This document shows positions 12,276-24,468 of a stretch of 64,000 nt of DNA, one piece after another. Where the stretch lies: the NCBI GenBank assembly GCA_037013495.1, contig CM072810.1, forward strand, positions 31,711,843 through 31,775,842. The letters run 5' to 3'. Source of the DNA: Hippophae tibetana. Taxonomy: Eukaryota; Streptophyta; Magnoliopsida; Rosales; Elaeagnaceae. The position numbers were made by a program, and so were the translations under genes. The first letter of the stretch is position 1, and each line of letters begins with the position of its first letter. Below the pieces are notes generated by a model, which saw only the letters and a program-made list of their open reading frames with translations, made no database searches and was not told the origin of the DNA.

Positions 12276-13665
12276 CTTAGCTAACGTCATCTTCACCTAC
12301 TACGCGTTTCCTCCATTTTTAATCATTTTTTCACCCACTTTTTATTCCTTTCCTCACCTATAAATATCCTCATTCTCTTCATAACTAAACACACCTCAAA
12401 ACACATCTTCTCTTCTCTTTCTTTCTCTAATTTCTTAGTTTTTTTTAGTTTTTTTAGTTTTTTTTAGTTTTTAGTTTTTCTTAGTTAGTTTTTCTTAGTT
12501 TTAGAGTTCTTCTCTTTTTGAGAAGAACTAGTTATGTTTTTGTAATTTATTTGTTTTTCGATTCAAGAAATAAGAGTGCAAATTACGTTTGTATGTTTTC
12601 CAGCAACGGGAATAGCAACAAAGTACTGTAAGGATTTTATTTTCTTTACAGTTATTTTTTATGTTTTATTCTTACATGTTATATTTAATTTGTCTGTGAT
12701 TAAATTTAACTTTGGTGGCTCTTTGTACACATGATATAATAATAACGTTGTTATACTTGCGAAATATTAAATAGGTAAAAATCTTTAAAATGAATTGATT
12801 TTATTTTTATTCAAGATTTTATATTAAGAATGTTAGAGATAAATATATTATTTTTCATTACAAACTTCAATCTGAAAATTAGATTTTAAGGTTTAGTTAT
12901 CCGGTCTGATTTAGAGTAGTGTTGTTTTATTTGTTGGTACAATCGCCCGGTAGTTAGAGTGAAGCTCTATTTCAAAAGTTTTTATAAGAATTATTATCTG
13001 AAAATGTATTAACAGCACGTTTTCAGTAATGGTTTTAAAACTTGAAAGTTAGTACTCAGATAATTAAATTCTTAGGTTTAATTTGGACACCTTGAATAAA
13101 GTTTAAACTGTCTAACCCCACCAAAGGTGGCATTTAAATTGTTCATTTTCAATCTCTTAGAAAAAGGAATTAATTTAATTAACCAAATTAGTTATCAATC
13201 CCACCAATAGGCGTTAATTGGTTTATTTAGTTAACAAAGAATATCTAACCCCACCAAAGGTGATATTCATATAAAAAAAAGAGAATCAATAAATATTAAT
13301 TTATATCTTTAATAACCTAAATAATATGAGCAACCATAATTAACTTAGTTATTATATCCATAAATACTCCACTATTATAAATGATAAAATTTGCATAAAT
13401 GTTTATTGAATCTCTATCTATGTTTATTTTTATGTTAGTAGATTAAAAACACAAAACCTCAAAATATCGTGACAGGATGTTTAGGATTTAATTTTATTTT
13501 TAAAAGTTTGAATAATAAATTAAAAACCACATACATTCCTTCCTTAGATCGACTTTGGGAGTATACTTATCATTTTCTACGAAATGATTCGTGCACTTGC
13601 GATAGTTTTATAAATATAAAACCAAAGTATTGGCAGGATCGGCGATACCGGTTCTGCTCATCAAG
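12276..13665 (+). mobile_element. partial LTR of family C, first copy
   Basis: From CTAACGTCATCTTCACCTAC to the 'gctcatc' end this segment matches 19435-20830 and, in its right half, 22728-23507, with an estimated identity of about 90% or more by eye. It includes a TATAAATA sequence near 12360, the run of 'tttcttagttttt' units at 12430-12510, and the repeated 'ccccaccaaaggtgg' phrases. No primer-binding site follows, unlike the copy at 19019. Fossil. Confidence 0.85.
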
Positions 13666-16144
13666 TTTTTGAAATAAAAAAATATTATTATTTTTTTTGT
13701 TTTTTTAATTGTTAAATATTTTTTAAGCATGGTTAGTGATGCATCAATTTTGTTATAAAATCTCACACACAAATAATTTATAATAACTAACAAATATACT
13801 CCCTAGGTTGGTCTTATTAGAAATTGTAGTGGTTTAAGATAATTTTTTACTTTTCTTAAAAACTTAAATTAACTATAAATGGAAATAAAACCTAAACATT
13901 CATCACAATGATTGGATTTTAAAAATCCTAAACTAATAAAAAATAATTAAATAACTAAATATAGACTCTACTAAAAAAAATCCAGGCAGATTATAATTAG
14001 AAATCAATCGAAAATTTATGAAAAGTAACTAGTTAAACATATTTGCTTAGAAATATTTAGGTTAATTAAAATTTAAACTCAAATTATTGATTTTTCCTTT
14101 TAAATATGAAAAGTCCATCGATTGAAATAATTTTCTTTGTTAATCAAATCACCAAACCAATTAATGGCCTATAATTGGGATGTTTAACTGCTTGATTCAA
14201 TTATGCCTAAGGAAATAGCAAACTATTTAACTCAATGCTTTCGGTCAAGTTACCTATTTAAAATCTTATTCAAGTTGTTCAAATTAGATCTAGATAATAT
14301 GCCTAAAACATAATTCTCAAATTTTCATCTATTATGAAAAATAAATAGCTAATAAATTATTCAATAAATAAATCTTTTAAAAACCTTGAATCATGAAATA
14401 ATATTTATTTAATTTGATGTAAACAAATGTTCACCTAAATAACCTAAGCAATCATGGCAACTAAATTTTCATAGTTAAATTTAGCCAAACATGCTTAAAT
14501 TATAATCCATGATCGATGGTTTAAAATTAGTATTCATTCAAGAAAATAAGAATACGACTAATCTAAAAATAAAAAGATCCTAATTAGATCTAAATACCAA
14601 TGATGAATGGATGATGTTTTCTACTCCAAAATTGTGATCTTGATCTTCAAAGTGTTCTTTTGAATCTTTATAAATCTTCTCTTATTTTCTTGGATATAAA
14701 AAAAATGCTAAAGGGAATGTCTCTATTCTATTATGAGTCTAATCTATATTATACCTATGAAAATAAACCTAACAACTATTGATGAAAAATATTTTGTAAG
14801 GCTCTTTTAACCTAATGAATATAATATGCTATTTATAAGAAAATCAATTGAATAAAGGTCAAAATCATATAAAGAGTAGGTGTGCCAGAGCATGCCCTTT
14901 TTCACGCCGTGGCATAAAGCTGAGCATCAATTGTACAAGATAACGAAGAGGACGAAACCACAACATACTAATTCTTCACCGCATTAGGAAAAGTTCAATA
15001 TGACCATTATATTTTCTTGAGAGGTGTCCACCATGGCACACAACTTCTTCGCCATGACACACAATGCTTGTCTTGAATTCTTTTGTGCCCCTTACATATT
15101 AGTTGTTTCTTGATGTAATGCATGCATTAGTCTTTTTAGCTCTTAGGGTTCTACTTGATTGCTTCAAGTGTTGTGTCTTTGTACATTGATCTATTCATCT
15201 CTTTTGAAGCTAAAAACACCTGAAATACATCAAGACATACTCGTAATTTAGAACATATAGATTTTCATAAATAATCAAATAAACATATTATAATCAAATC
15301 TATTCATTAAAATCACGAAATTTGATTGATTTTTGAGCATTTATCACAACCTTCAACCAACTTCTTGCTTGTCTCTAGCAAGTAAAGCGATCTAAAAACC
15401 TAGAAAAAAACTAAACTATACTAACCTAAATCATTTCCTTAGATTACCACGGTTGCATTTAGTGTATATAACAAGCTTTTAAATGCCTAGATGGTCCTAG
15501 TGCACGAATTAAAGTCTTGTGATGATACCTACAAACATCCTAAAATTAAAAAATTAAAACTAAAAGAAAAGGGGAAAAGAAGGAGAAGAAGAAAAAATAT
15601 AACCTAAAATCATTAAAAAACCCATGCTTTATTTTCTTTCAATACATAATTAAAATCTCAATCACAAATTAATTGAACATCTCAAAGGATCAAAGTTCAT
15701 CATTTAAATTAGTTGCATATCAAAAACTCATGTCCCATTACTAGAACATATTATCATCGACTCACTCAATCCTAGCGTTAAGAATCTAAATTAGCTTTGA
15801 CTCTATTCCTCACAAGATATACTCCCAATTTCACATTAATCCTAAGGGTTCAAACATTCAACACATTATATGCCAAAAAAGGTATGTAAAGAATAAAACA
15901 AAAAGGTTTGCATATGTTCATAAACAAGAAAGGCTCAAATGTATGTAACATGAATCTCATGAAAAGAATCAAATACCAAGATTAGGAATATATCATATTA
16001 CCAATATCATACATCAATCAAAATTATTAAGAAAAAATATCTAGTATGTGACTCATGATGAATGAAAATTCTTTTGACTTTAGGGGAATATTCCTACTAT
16101 TTGGTAAAAGCCATATCACTAGTTTCAAGAGTTTAAGGTTAGAG
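13666..16144 (-). mobile_element. minus-strand gypsy remnant: 3' LTR (13666-15346) and adjoining internal end
   Basis: Read on the minus strand, an LTR starts at 15346 with TGATAAATGCTCAAAAATCA. The bases to its right (15347-16144) match, in order, the internal 3' region next to the LTR at 50461-52009: 'cttctagcaagtaaagcg', 'ggttgcatttagtgta' and 'tggtcctagtgcacga' blocks. So this is the 3' end of a member of the same minus-strand family. The LTR contains the GC-rich 'ccgtggcat' and 'ccatggcacac' patches near 14900 and 15030 that mark this family. The left side abuts the family C LTR copy. Fossil. Confidence 0.65.
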
Positions 16145-16172
16145 TGATGACTCTATAAAAGTAGAGTCATCA
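16145..16172. repeat. 11-bp inverted repeat at the very start of the LTR
   Basis: TGATGACTCTA and TAGAGTCATCA are perfect inverted copies around a 6-base loop. The arms contain the TGACTC/GAGTCA core bound by bZIP factors. The equivalent place in the LTR at 2129 does not keep the second arm. Confidence 0.8.
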
Positions 16173-17470
16173 ATGCATTTATTTATTTAATATTTTTTTG
16201 TTTTATTCAATAAGTATCATTTTGGGGATAAAAATTTTAAATATGATTTTTCTAGTAAAAAAGGGTGAAAATATATATTTTAAAATTATTTGGGATTTTT
16301 CTAAAATTTTATGAATTTCTTATGAATTTCTAACACAGAAGTACTTACTGCCACGCAAGTAGAGGAATTGAACATGTAAGCCATATAGATGCCACCCAAG
16401 CATAGAGACAAAATCAAGAATCATCGCATGTACCGTGTAATGCAACACCATACCACGTGTCGACACAGCATTCATTGCTTGGTCAATATGCTCACCACAC
16501 GTCATCACCTAATTCATTCATTTCCATATGTGCACCATTCCATCCATAACCTCAAATTATGTCGTACCATGTGGCACTAACTCAGCATGCATTGACCATA
16601 CTAGTCCTCCCATGCTACGTATCACCTACTGATTGGTTTTGCCTTTTCTTCATGCCATGTGACACATTTCTATTGGCTGCATTATTAATTTTTCCTTTTT
16701 TCATTCTCGCCCTTGATTCGAAGTTGATTTGATGGTCTAGATTCCACCTAAGCCTAATTTAACTTTAATTTCCCCATAAACTCTAATGAGTCAAAATTAA
16801 CATAATTTTTATCAATTTTATAGTGAAATTTTGGTGGAGATTCAAGAGGAGATTCGTATCCAATTTTAACATATGATAATATAATATTTTATTGCAATTA
16901 TGATTTTAATTTGATTATATTATTTAATTTGATTTTTATGCTATTAATTATTTGGCCAACAATTGATCTATAAAGGCAATTAAATAACTTTGAGAAAATT
17001 ATTTAATTGTTTGTCTTGATTAAATAATATACATAGTTTCTTGACAGAGATGTATAAATTTTATGTATTTGAACCATAAAGGATGAACTTAATAAGTAGT
17101 ATGTAATTTAATTGACATGAGAGTGTGATTAGGTTAATTACTATATGGTGTGTAGTTTACTTAAAAGAGGAATACATGTTACGTTAGATTCAATTGATCT
17201 TGTAATTAATTGATAATTATATTAGGAGATTTTAGTGATTCACATGTTTAAAAAATTGGGGGATTAAGTAATCCTAAATATTTTCTTATATATCTTTTTA
17301 CTTTTCAAAGTAATTAATTAATACTATTTATTTTTAGTTCTTTTAATTTTGATTTCTTAAAATATAAAAACACAAAAAATTATTATTTTTAAATTAATTT
17401 CTAATAATATAATTTCCATAGGAATGATCTTTTCTTATTAATATATTACTTGTTATGATACGTATATTTG
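16145..17470 (+). mobile_element. 5' LTR of a gypsy element (LTR family A/B)
   Basis: Starts TGATGACTCTA. It is related block by block to the LTR at 2129 ('caatgcattt', 'tttattcaata', 'ttttggggataaaaat', 'ctaataatataatttc'). It lies upstream of a matching gag at 17690, so it is read as the 5' LTR of that element. The right end is approximate and no clean primer-binding site was recognised. Fossil. Confidence 0.6.
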
Positions 17471-17689
17471 CGTATTAATTGAATATAATTCGTGTGTCGA
17501 TTAAGTTTTTTATGCCATTATGGGAGATTATAAACATTACAAATTAATTATTTTATTTTAGTTATTTTTCTTTATTTAGTTATCTTGTTAGTTAGTTAGT
17601 TATTTTTATTTACTATTTTAGTTAATTTATTTATTTAGTTATTTATTTTTAATTTAGACATCTCTTTTAATGATATTAGAAACACTTTT

Positions 17690-19018
17690 GAGTCTATGGC
17701 ATGAGCAGAGTTCATGAGGGAGAAATATTGCTTTTAGATCCCAAAATTGAGCTTACTTTAAGATCAATAAGAAAACAACAAGTTGTCATCCAAGTGAAAA
17801 AATGGCTAATCCAATAGAAATAAAACAATAATGAGCTAACTTTTATCAACAAGATTCTTTTAATGGATGATAGGGATAGAGCTATAAATGAATATGCAAT
17901 ACTTACGTTGGAAGGGCTCAATCCAAGTATTACAAGGCCAAACATTCAAGCTAATCAGTTTGAACTAAAGCCAATGATGTTTTAACTGCTACAAACAGTT
18001 GGACAATTTAGTGGATTACGAACAGAGGATTCTCATCTATATCTTAGATTTTTTATTGAAGTTGGAGATTCATTTGAATTTAGTGTGTGACCGAAGAGGC
18101 ATTTAAGCTTAGATTATTCCTTTACTCTTTGCAAGACTGTGCTCGAGTTTGGAAAAACTTGGAATGATTTGGCAGAGAAATTCTTGATGAAATATTTCCC
18201 ACTAATAAAGAATGCCAAACCTAAAAATGACATCCCTCCTACTAATAATATAAAGGGGAATCTTTATATGAAGCATAGGAAAGATTCAAAATATTGCTAA
18301 GAAAGTGTCCTCACCATGGTATCCCTCATTGGATCCAAATGGAGACTTTCTACTATGGTCTCAATGCACAAACAAGAACTATTGTTAATGCATCTGCTAA
18401 TAGAGCTTTGCTAGCCAAATCATAAAATCAAGCTTATGATTTACTTGAGAAAATGGATAGCAATAATTATCAATAGCTAATAGATAGAGTAATAGCCATA
18501 AAAAGAGTAGTCGGAGTGCATGAGGTGAATGATATCTTGACACTTACAGCTCAAGTGTCATCTTCAGAGAATCTTTTGAAGGCTCAAAACTTATTAATGA
18601 GTATAAACCAGGTCCAAGATTCATGAGTGTCTTGTGTGTTTTATGGGGGAGCACATTTGTTTGATAATTGTCCAAATAATCTTGAATTAATATTCTTTGT
18701 TAGTAATGTAAACCAAAACAATAATGCAAACACAAACACATATAACCCAGGATGGAGACAACATCCAAATTTCTCTTGGAGTAATAACAACAATCAATGT
18801 GATAATCAATTCAACCATGAATCAATTCCACCACTTGGTTTTAAACAACCACAACAATCACAAGACCAAGAGATGAAGCCACCTATTGAGGATAATACAA
18901 ATTCTTTAATGGGGATGATGAAAGAATTCATCCAGTTAGTTAATATAAAAGTGTCCACTTAAGAGGCTTCAATTCAAAATTTTGAGACACAAATGGAGAA
19001 ACTTTCCCAGGTCATAAG
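17690..19018 (+). mobile_element. Ty3/gypsy (Athila-like) gag fossil
   Basis: Encodes a plant gypsy gag: a stretch of the type INEYAILTLEGLNPSI near 17885-17935, then FELKPMMF and GLRTEDSHLYLRFF, as in Athila gags. A zinc-knuckle-like CVFYGGAHLFDNCP lies near 18630-18670, followed by a proline/asparagine/glutamine-rich tail. It belongs with the LTR at 16145. The coding block is interrupted at 19018 by the insertion of element C. Broken with several breaks. Confidence 0.8.
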
Positions 19019-20830
19019 TGATGAGTGCTCAAAAAGCCCTAAAATTACCATGATTTTATGCACATTAATTCATTAAAAATATATATATTTATATAAATTT
19101 GTCTTTTCGGAATCACGGGTATTTTTATTGTTTTTCAGGTATTTTCGCTTAAAAACGTAACTTAAAGACTCAAAGAAGAATATTGGAGGCAATACATCAC
19201 AAATATATTCAAAAATAAATGAAGAAAAGTCAATAAATATGAAAAAATTGGACAAAATGGGTTAAAAATGTCAAAAAAGAAGAAATCATGCACGCAGCCG
19301 CCCATCCTGCGTGCGCCCGCGCCCAATCCCGCACGTGCCCTTGCTACTTGTCACGCGCCCCTGGTGTTGTCTGCGTGTGCCGCTGGCCATCTGTGCCCCA
19401 ATCCGTGCGTGCCACCTACCCACTGACGTCAACTAACGTCATCTTCACCTACTACGCATTTCCTCCATTTTTTATCATTTTTTCAGCCACTTTTTATTCC
19501 TTTCCTCACCTATAAATACCCACATTCTCTTCACTTCATACCACACCTCAAAACACATCTTCTCTTCTCTTTCTTTCTCTCATTTCTTAGTTTTTTTAGT
19601 TTTTCTTAGTTTTTAGCTTTTCTTAGTTAGTTTTTCTTAGTTTTTAGCTTTTCTTAGTTAGTTTTTCTTAGTTTTAGAGTTCTTCTCTTTTTGAGAAGAA
19701 CTAGTTATGTTTTTGTAATTTATTTGCTTTTTTTGATTCAATAAATGGGAGTGCAAATTCCGTTTGGAGGTTTTCCAGCAACGGGAATAGCATCGAAGTA
19801 CTGTAATGATTTTATTTTCTTTGCAGTTATTTTTTATGCTTTATTTTTACATGTTATATTTAATTTATCTGTGATTAAATTTAACTATGCTGGCTATTTG
19901 TAAACATGATATAATAATAATGTTGTTATGCTTGCGAAATATTAAATAGATAAAAATCTCTAAAATGAATTGATATTATTTTTATTCAAGATTTTATATT
20001 AAGAATGTTAGAGAGAAATATATTATTTTTCATTACAAACTTAAATCTGAAAATAAAATTTTAAGGTTTAGTTATCCGGTCTAATTTAGAGTAGTGCTCT
20101 TTTATTTGTTGGTACAATCGCCCGGTAGTTAGAGTGAAGCTCTATTTCAAAAACATTTATAAGAATTATTATTTGAAAATGTATTGACAACATGTTTTCA
20201 GTAGTGGTTTTAAAACTTGAAAGTTAGTACTCAAATAATTAAATTCTTAGGTTTAATTTGTACACCTTGAATAAAGTTTAAACTGCCTAATCCACCCAAA
20301 TGTGGCATTTAAATGGTTCATTTTCAATCTCTTAGAAAAAGTAATTAATTTAATTAACCAAATTAGTTATCAACCCCACCCATAGTTGTTAATTGATTTG
20401 TTTAGTTAACAAAGAATATCTAACCACACGAAAGGTGGTATTCATATAAAAAAGGGAGAATCAATAAATATCAATTCATATCTTTAATAACCTAAATAAT
20501 ATGAGCAAACATAATTAACTTACTTATTATATCCATAAATATTTCACCATTATAAATGATAAAATTTGCATAAATGTTTATTGAATTTATGTTTAATTTT
20601 ATGTTAGTAGATTAAGAAACACAAAACCCAAAATATCGTGACAGGATGTTTAGGATTTAATTTCGTTTTTAAAAGTTTGAATAATAAATTAAAAACCACA
20701 TATATTCTTTCCTTAGATCGACCTTGGGAGTATACTTATCATTTTCTACGAAATAATTTGTGCACTTGCAAGAGTTTTATAAATATAAAACCAAAGTATT
20801 GATAGAATCGACGATGCGGATTTTCGCTCA
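19019..20830 (+). mobile_element. 5' LTR of element C (about 1.8 kb)
   Basis: Begins TGATGAGTGC and contains a GC-rich island (19288-19430), then a TATAAATA (near 19511), a CT-rich run and 'tttcttagttttt' units. Its last 1.4 kb is repeated at 12276-13665 and its last 0.78 kb at 22728-23507. The ORF-like stretches starting MTGCLGFNF at 13469 and 23314 are parts of this LTR, not genes. Confidence 0.75.
19288..19430. other. GC-rich island inside LTR C
   Basis: About 140 bases of strongly GC-rich, CpG-rich DNA (GTGCGCCCGCGCCC and similar) in surroundings that are about 70% A+T. It sits just upstream of the LTR's TATAAATA and CT-rich block, so it may be the LTR's enhancer-like region. Confidence 0.7.
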
Positions 20831-20838
20831 TCGAGTTT

Positions 20839-20857
20839 TTGGCACCGTCGTCGGGGA
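20839..20857 (+). other. primer-binding site of element C
   Basis: TTGGCACCGTCGTCGGGGA directly follows the LTR end. It matches the common plant gypsy form TTGGCGCCGTTGCCGGGGA apart from a few bases. Confidence 0.8.
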
Positions 20858-21062
20858 AAGAATAGCATTTTTAAATTATTTATCCAAATTTTAAAAACAT
20901 TTTGTATTATAAATAATTGTTATTTTTTTATTTTGATTAAAAAAATAGCTAATGATAAAAAGAAATAAAAAATAAACAATATAATCAAATTTCAAATTTC
21001 ATAAGAAATAAAAATAAAAATAAAATATTTTTTTAAAAAATAAAAATAATAATAATAATTAC

Positions 21063-21430
21063 TTCGTGAATAGTAAAAATTTTTTTTGAAATTTGAAATT
21101 TGAAAGAAAAAAATTAAGTTAATAAATAAATAAATAAAAATTATAGCGTTAATAGTAAAATAAACTTACCGTTCATGAATAAAAAAATTTATGTTAAAAA
21201 AAATAAATAAAAATTATAGCATTAACAGTAAATTAAACTTACCGTTCATGAATAATAATACAAAAAAGTTAAAATATCAAAAAATTTAAGATAAATAAAT
21301 AAAAATGATAGTGTGAATAGTAAAATAAACTTAGCGTTCATGAATAGTAAAAAAAATTCTAAAATTTTAAGTTAAATAAATAAAAATTATAGCGTTAATA
21401 GTAAAATAAACTTGCCGTTCATGAACAGCA
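21063..21430. repeat. dispersed tandem repeat with the core ACTTACCGTTCATGAATA
   Basis: Four clear copies of the 'gtaaaataaacttaccgttcatgaa' type core have CGTTCATGAA near 21170, 21243, 21335 and 21417, with a weaker copy near 21063. The spacers of 70-90 bases are filled with 'aaataaataaaaattatag'-type sequence. Confidence 0.75.
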
Positions 21431-21734
21431 AAAATAATAAAAATAAAAATAAAAAATTAATTTTTAATTTTCATTTAATTTTAAGTTTTTAATTTATTTA
21501 TTTTTATTTATTTTAAATCTTAATTTAAAAAAAATATGAATAAAAAAATCCAATTTTTATTTATTTATTTTCTTTTCTTTTACCTTTTACCTTTTTCAAT
21601 TTTATTTTATTTTATTTTGATTAATTTTTTTAATTTATCATATATTTTTTTTAAACTTTGTTTTATCTTAATTTTCTTTTAACTTAATTAACTTATATTT
21701 TTACTTAAATTAACTTAACTTTTTAATTAACTTA

Positions 21735-22035
21735 ACTTAATTAACTTAATTAACTTAGATTTTTTACTTAACTTAACTTAATCAATTAGATTTTTATTTC
21801 ACTTAACTTAATTAACTTAGATTTTTACTTAACTTAACTTAATTAACTTAGATTTTTACTTCACTTAACTTAATTAACTTAGATTTTTATTTAACTAAAC
21901 TTAATTAACTTAGATTTTTACTTAACTTAACTTAATTAACTTAGATTTTTACTTAACTTAACTTAATTAACTTAGATTTTTTACTTAACTTAACTTAATT
22001 AACTTAGATTTTTACTTAACTTAACTTAATAACAT
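21735..22035. repeat. 31-bp minisatellite, about nine copies
   Basis: The unit reads ACTTAACTTAACTTAATTAA followed by CTTAGATTTTT. The 'gattttt' phase marks fall at 21758, 21789, 21820, 21851, 21882, 21913, 21944, 21975 and 22007, almost exactly 31 bases apart. It lies in the interior of element C. Confidence 0.9.
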
Positions 22036-22727
22036 GAAAAATAATGATCTAAGGGAGTTATGTCTAGGAGATTAGTTCTTAGAAACCTTTGTGCCACTAG
22101 TCTTTCCTGGAACGTTGCTCTGTCTAGGAGGATGGTTTTTAAGGAGCCTTTGCCTCAACATTCATTTCTGGGAGGACTCTGGGTTAATACTGATTATGTT
22201 ATTTTAACTTAGATATTATACTTAAAAAAACAAAAAAAATAATAATTCTGAAACTATCTCCAAAATTTTTAAGTTTTCATTATTATCTAAGGAGTTAGTT
22301 GCTTTGTTTGATCTAGGTACAATTGTGTTTGGATGCCTTAATTATTTGATTTTCACCAAGATGTGGGTTATCTAAAACCCTCAAGCATGCCCTTAGTTTT
22401 AAGTACAGAAAAATTTGAAAATCAATAGGATATGACTGAAAAAGTATAGGTAGACAAATCTTGTCGTACCTGTAGGTTAGATTGACTCAATGATGTGGGG
22501 ACATTGAGTTTACTTAAAATTAAATCCACAAGTTACGTCTTGCTAAGACATTAAACTAAGCGCTGGATGGGAGGCAACATATCATTTTAGGTAATTTTCT
22601 TTAATTTGTTTTATTTACTTAATTTTATTGTTTATTTTAGTTTAATTACATGTGAATAATTTTTAAATGGTTAAAACTAAAAATATTTGTTGAGATGTTA
22701 GAAGTTCACAGCAATCTATTTGTATAC

Positions 22728-23507
22728 ACTTTAAGGTTGAGTTATCCGGTCTAATTTAGAGTAGTGCTCTTTTATTTGTTGGTACAATCACCCGGTAGTT
22801 AGAGTGAAGCTCTATTTCAAAAGTTTTTATAAGAATTATTATCTGAAAATGTATTGACAACATGTTTTCGGTAGTGGTTTTAAAACTTGAAAGTTAGTAC
22901 TCGGATAACTAAATTCTTAGGTTTAATTTGGACACCTTGAATAAAGTTTAAACTGTCTAACCCCATCAAAGGTGGCATTTAAATGATTCATTTTCAATCT
23001 CTTGGAAAAAGGAATTAATTTAATTAACCAAATTGGTTATCAACCCCACCCATAAGTGTTAATTGATTTGTTTAGTTAACAAAGAATATCTAACCCCACC
23101 AAAAGTGGTATTCATATAAAAAAGAGAGAATCAATAAATATCAATTTATATCTTTAATAACCTAGATAATATGAGTAAGAATAATTAACTTAGTTATTAT
23201 ATCCATAAATAATCCACTATTATAAATGATAAAATTTACATCAATGTTTATTGAATCTATATCTATGTTTATTTTTATGTCCGTAGATTAAAAACACAAA
23301 ACCCCAAAATATCGTGACAGGATGTTTAGGATTTAATTTCGTTTTTAAAAGTTTGAATAATAAATTAAAAACCACATATATTCCTTCCTTAGATCGACCT
23401 TGGGAGTATACTTATCATTTTCTACGAAATGATTCGTGCACTTGCGAGAGTTTTATAAATATAAAACCAAAGTATTGGCAGAATCGACGATGCCGGTTTT
23501 CGCTCAT
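22728..23507 (+). mobile_element. right-hand LTR portion of element C
   Basis: Matches 20058-20830 of the 5' LTR, from 'ttaaggttnagttatccggt' to 'cgctcatcg', with a small number of differences by eye. It ends where the minus-strand gag at 23511 begins. Fossil. Confidence 0.8.
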
Positions 23508-23510
23508 CGT

Positions 23511-24468
23511 CCTCTATCCTGGAAAACCACCAACAACATTAGCATGTTCCTCTTGAAGGGTAAGGCACATATCAATAAGGTGCCACACTGTAGAGCATAT
23601 GTCATAAGTCTTAAACTATCCTATAGCCAACTGTTGCACCAAAGTAGTAAGATTATTTATTTGTTGCTCAAGGTATGAGTTAGTGCTTACCTTATTTACC
23701 TTGCCTTGTAGATTAGATCATATTCCAAATTATATAGAATTTTCAGCCATGGTTTCAATCAAAAATCGTGCTTCAATTGGTGCTTTTTTGATCAATGCCC
23801 CACTATTTGCAACATCAATCATATTTCTCTCTATGGGTGCTAACCCTTCGTAGAAATATTGAAGTAGAAGTTGATCACTTATTTGGTGTTGTGAATAGCT
23901 AGCATATAACCTTTTGAACCTTTATTAATATGTATAGAGTGTTTCCCCATTGGATTGTATAATTTGACAAAAAAAATTTCTTATTGTTATGGCTCTAGAA
24001 GTTGGGAAATATCTCTATAGAAACTGACTTTTCATCTTATTCTAGGTGGTAATAGATCTGAAGGGTAGATAATAAAGCTATTCCTTAGCACTATCCTCCA
24101 AAGAAAACAGAGAAGATCTAAATTTTACTTGTTCTTCTGTGATCCCTACTAATTTCATGTTGGAGCAAACTATATGGATTTCCTTCAAGTTTTTGTTCGG
24201 GTCCACTCCAACTAAACTCTTGAAAATAGGAAACAAATGGATCAGTCCTGACTCAAGTCAAAACCTACTACCACACTAGGGTATACCATGTATAGCGATT
24301 GCTACACCAAGTCAGGTGCATCTAACTCCACCAATTTCTTTTCAACCACGTCCATGTCATTCTGATTAGTTTCTACGTCACGTAAAAAAAAGATTTAGCT
24401 GTATTTGTTTGCAGTGGGTCTAGTAATCCTTTTGATCTCAAGTTGTAGGAATGTGTATTTATGCATTT
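23511..24468 (-). mobile_element. minus-strand gypsy gag fossil (element E)
   Basis: On the minus strand this encodes an Athila-like gag: a 'QYFYEGLAPIERNMIDVANSG' type stretch near 23810-23870, then ALIKKAPIEARFLIETMAEN near 23745-23805. This is the conserved 'GL...MID.A.GGAL..KT...A..LI..MA.N' pattern of plant gypsy gag. It belongs with the LTR and leader at 25955-27600; the solo LTR D sits between them. Broken. Confidence 0.75.

Larger units (their letters stand above)
19019..23507 (+). mobile_element. gypsy element C with a coding-poor, repeat-filled interior
   Basis: Inserted into the gag at 17690-19018. The 5' LTR starts TGATGAGTGCTC at 19019 and ends near 20830. It is followed by a primer-binding site at 20839-20857, a leader of A/T-rich short repeats, a minisatellite, and at 22560 a 'gctggatgggaggcaac' phrase typical of the end of plant gypsy coding regions. 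A right-hand LTR portion occupies 22728-23507. No recognisable gag or pol lies between, so it resembles a non-autonomous derivative. Broken. Confidence 0.75.

Noticed and set aside
13469-13672. Paired short ORFs starting MTGCLGFNF at 13469 and 23314
   Set aside because: They are the same part of the family C LTR in two copies; the frame is not conserved to the same end and there is no gene context.
19288-19515. ORF of 75 aa in the GC-rich island
   Set aside because: It lies wholly inside LTR C and is open because GC-rich DNA has few stop codons; no homology is recognised.
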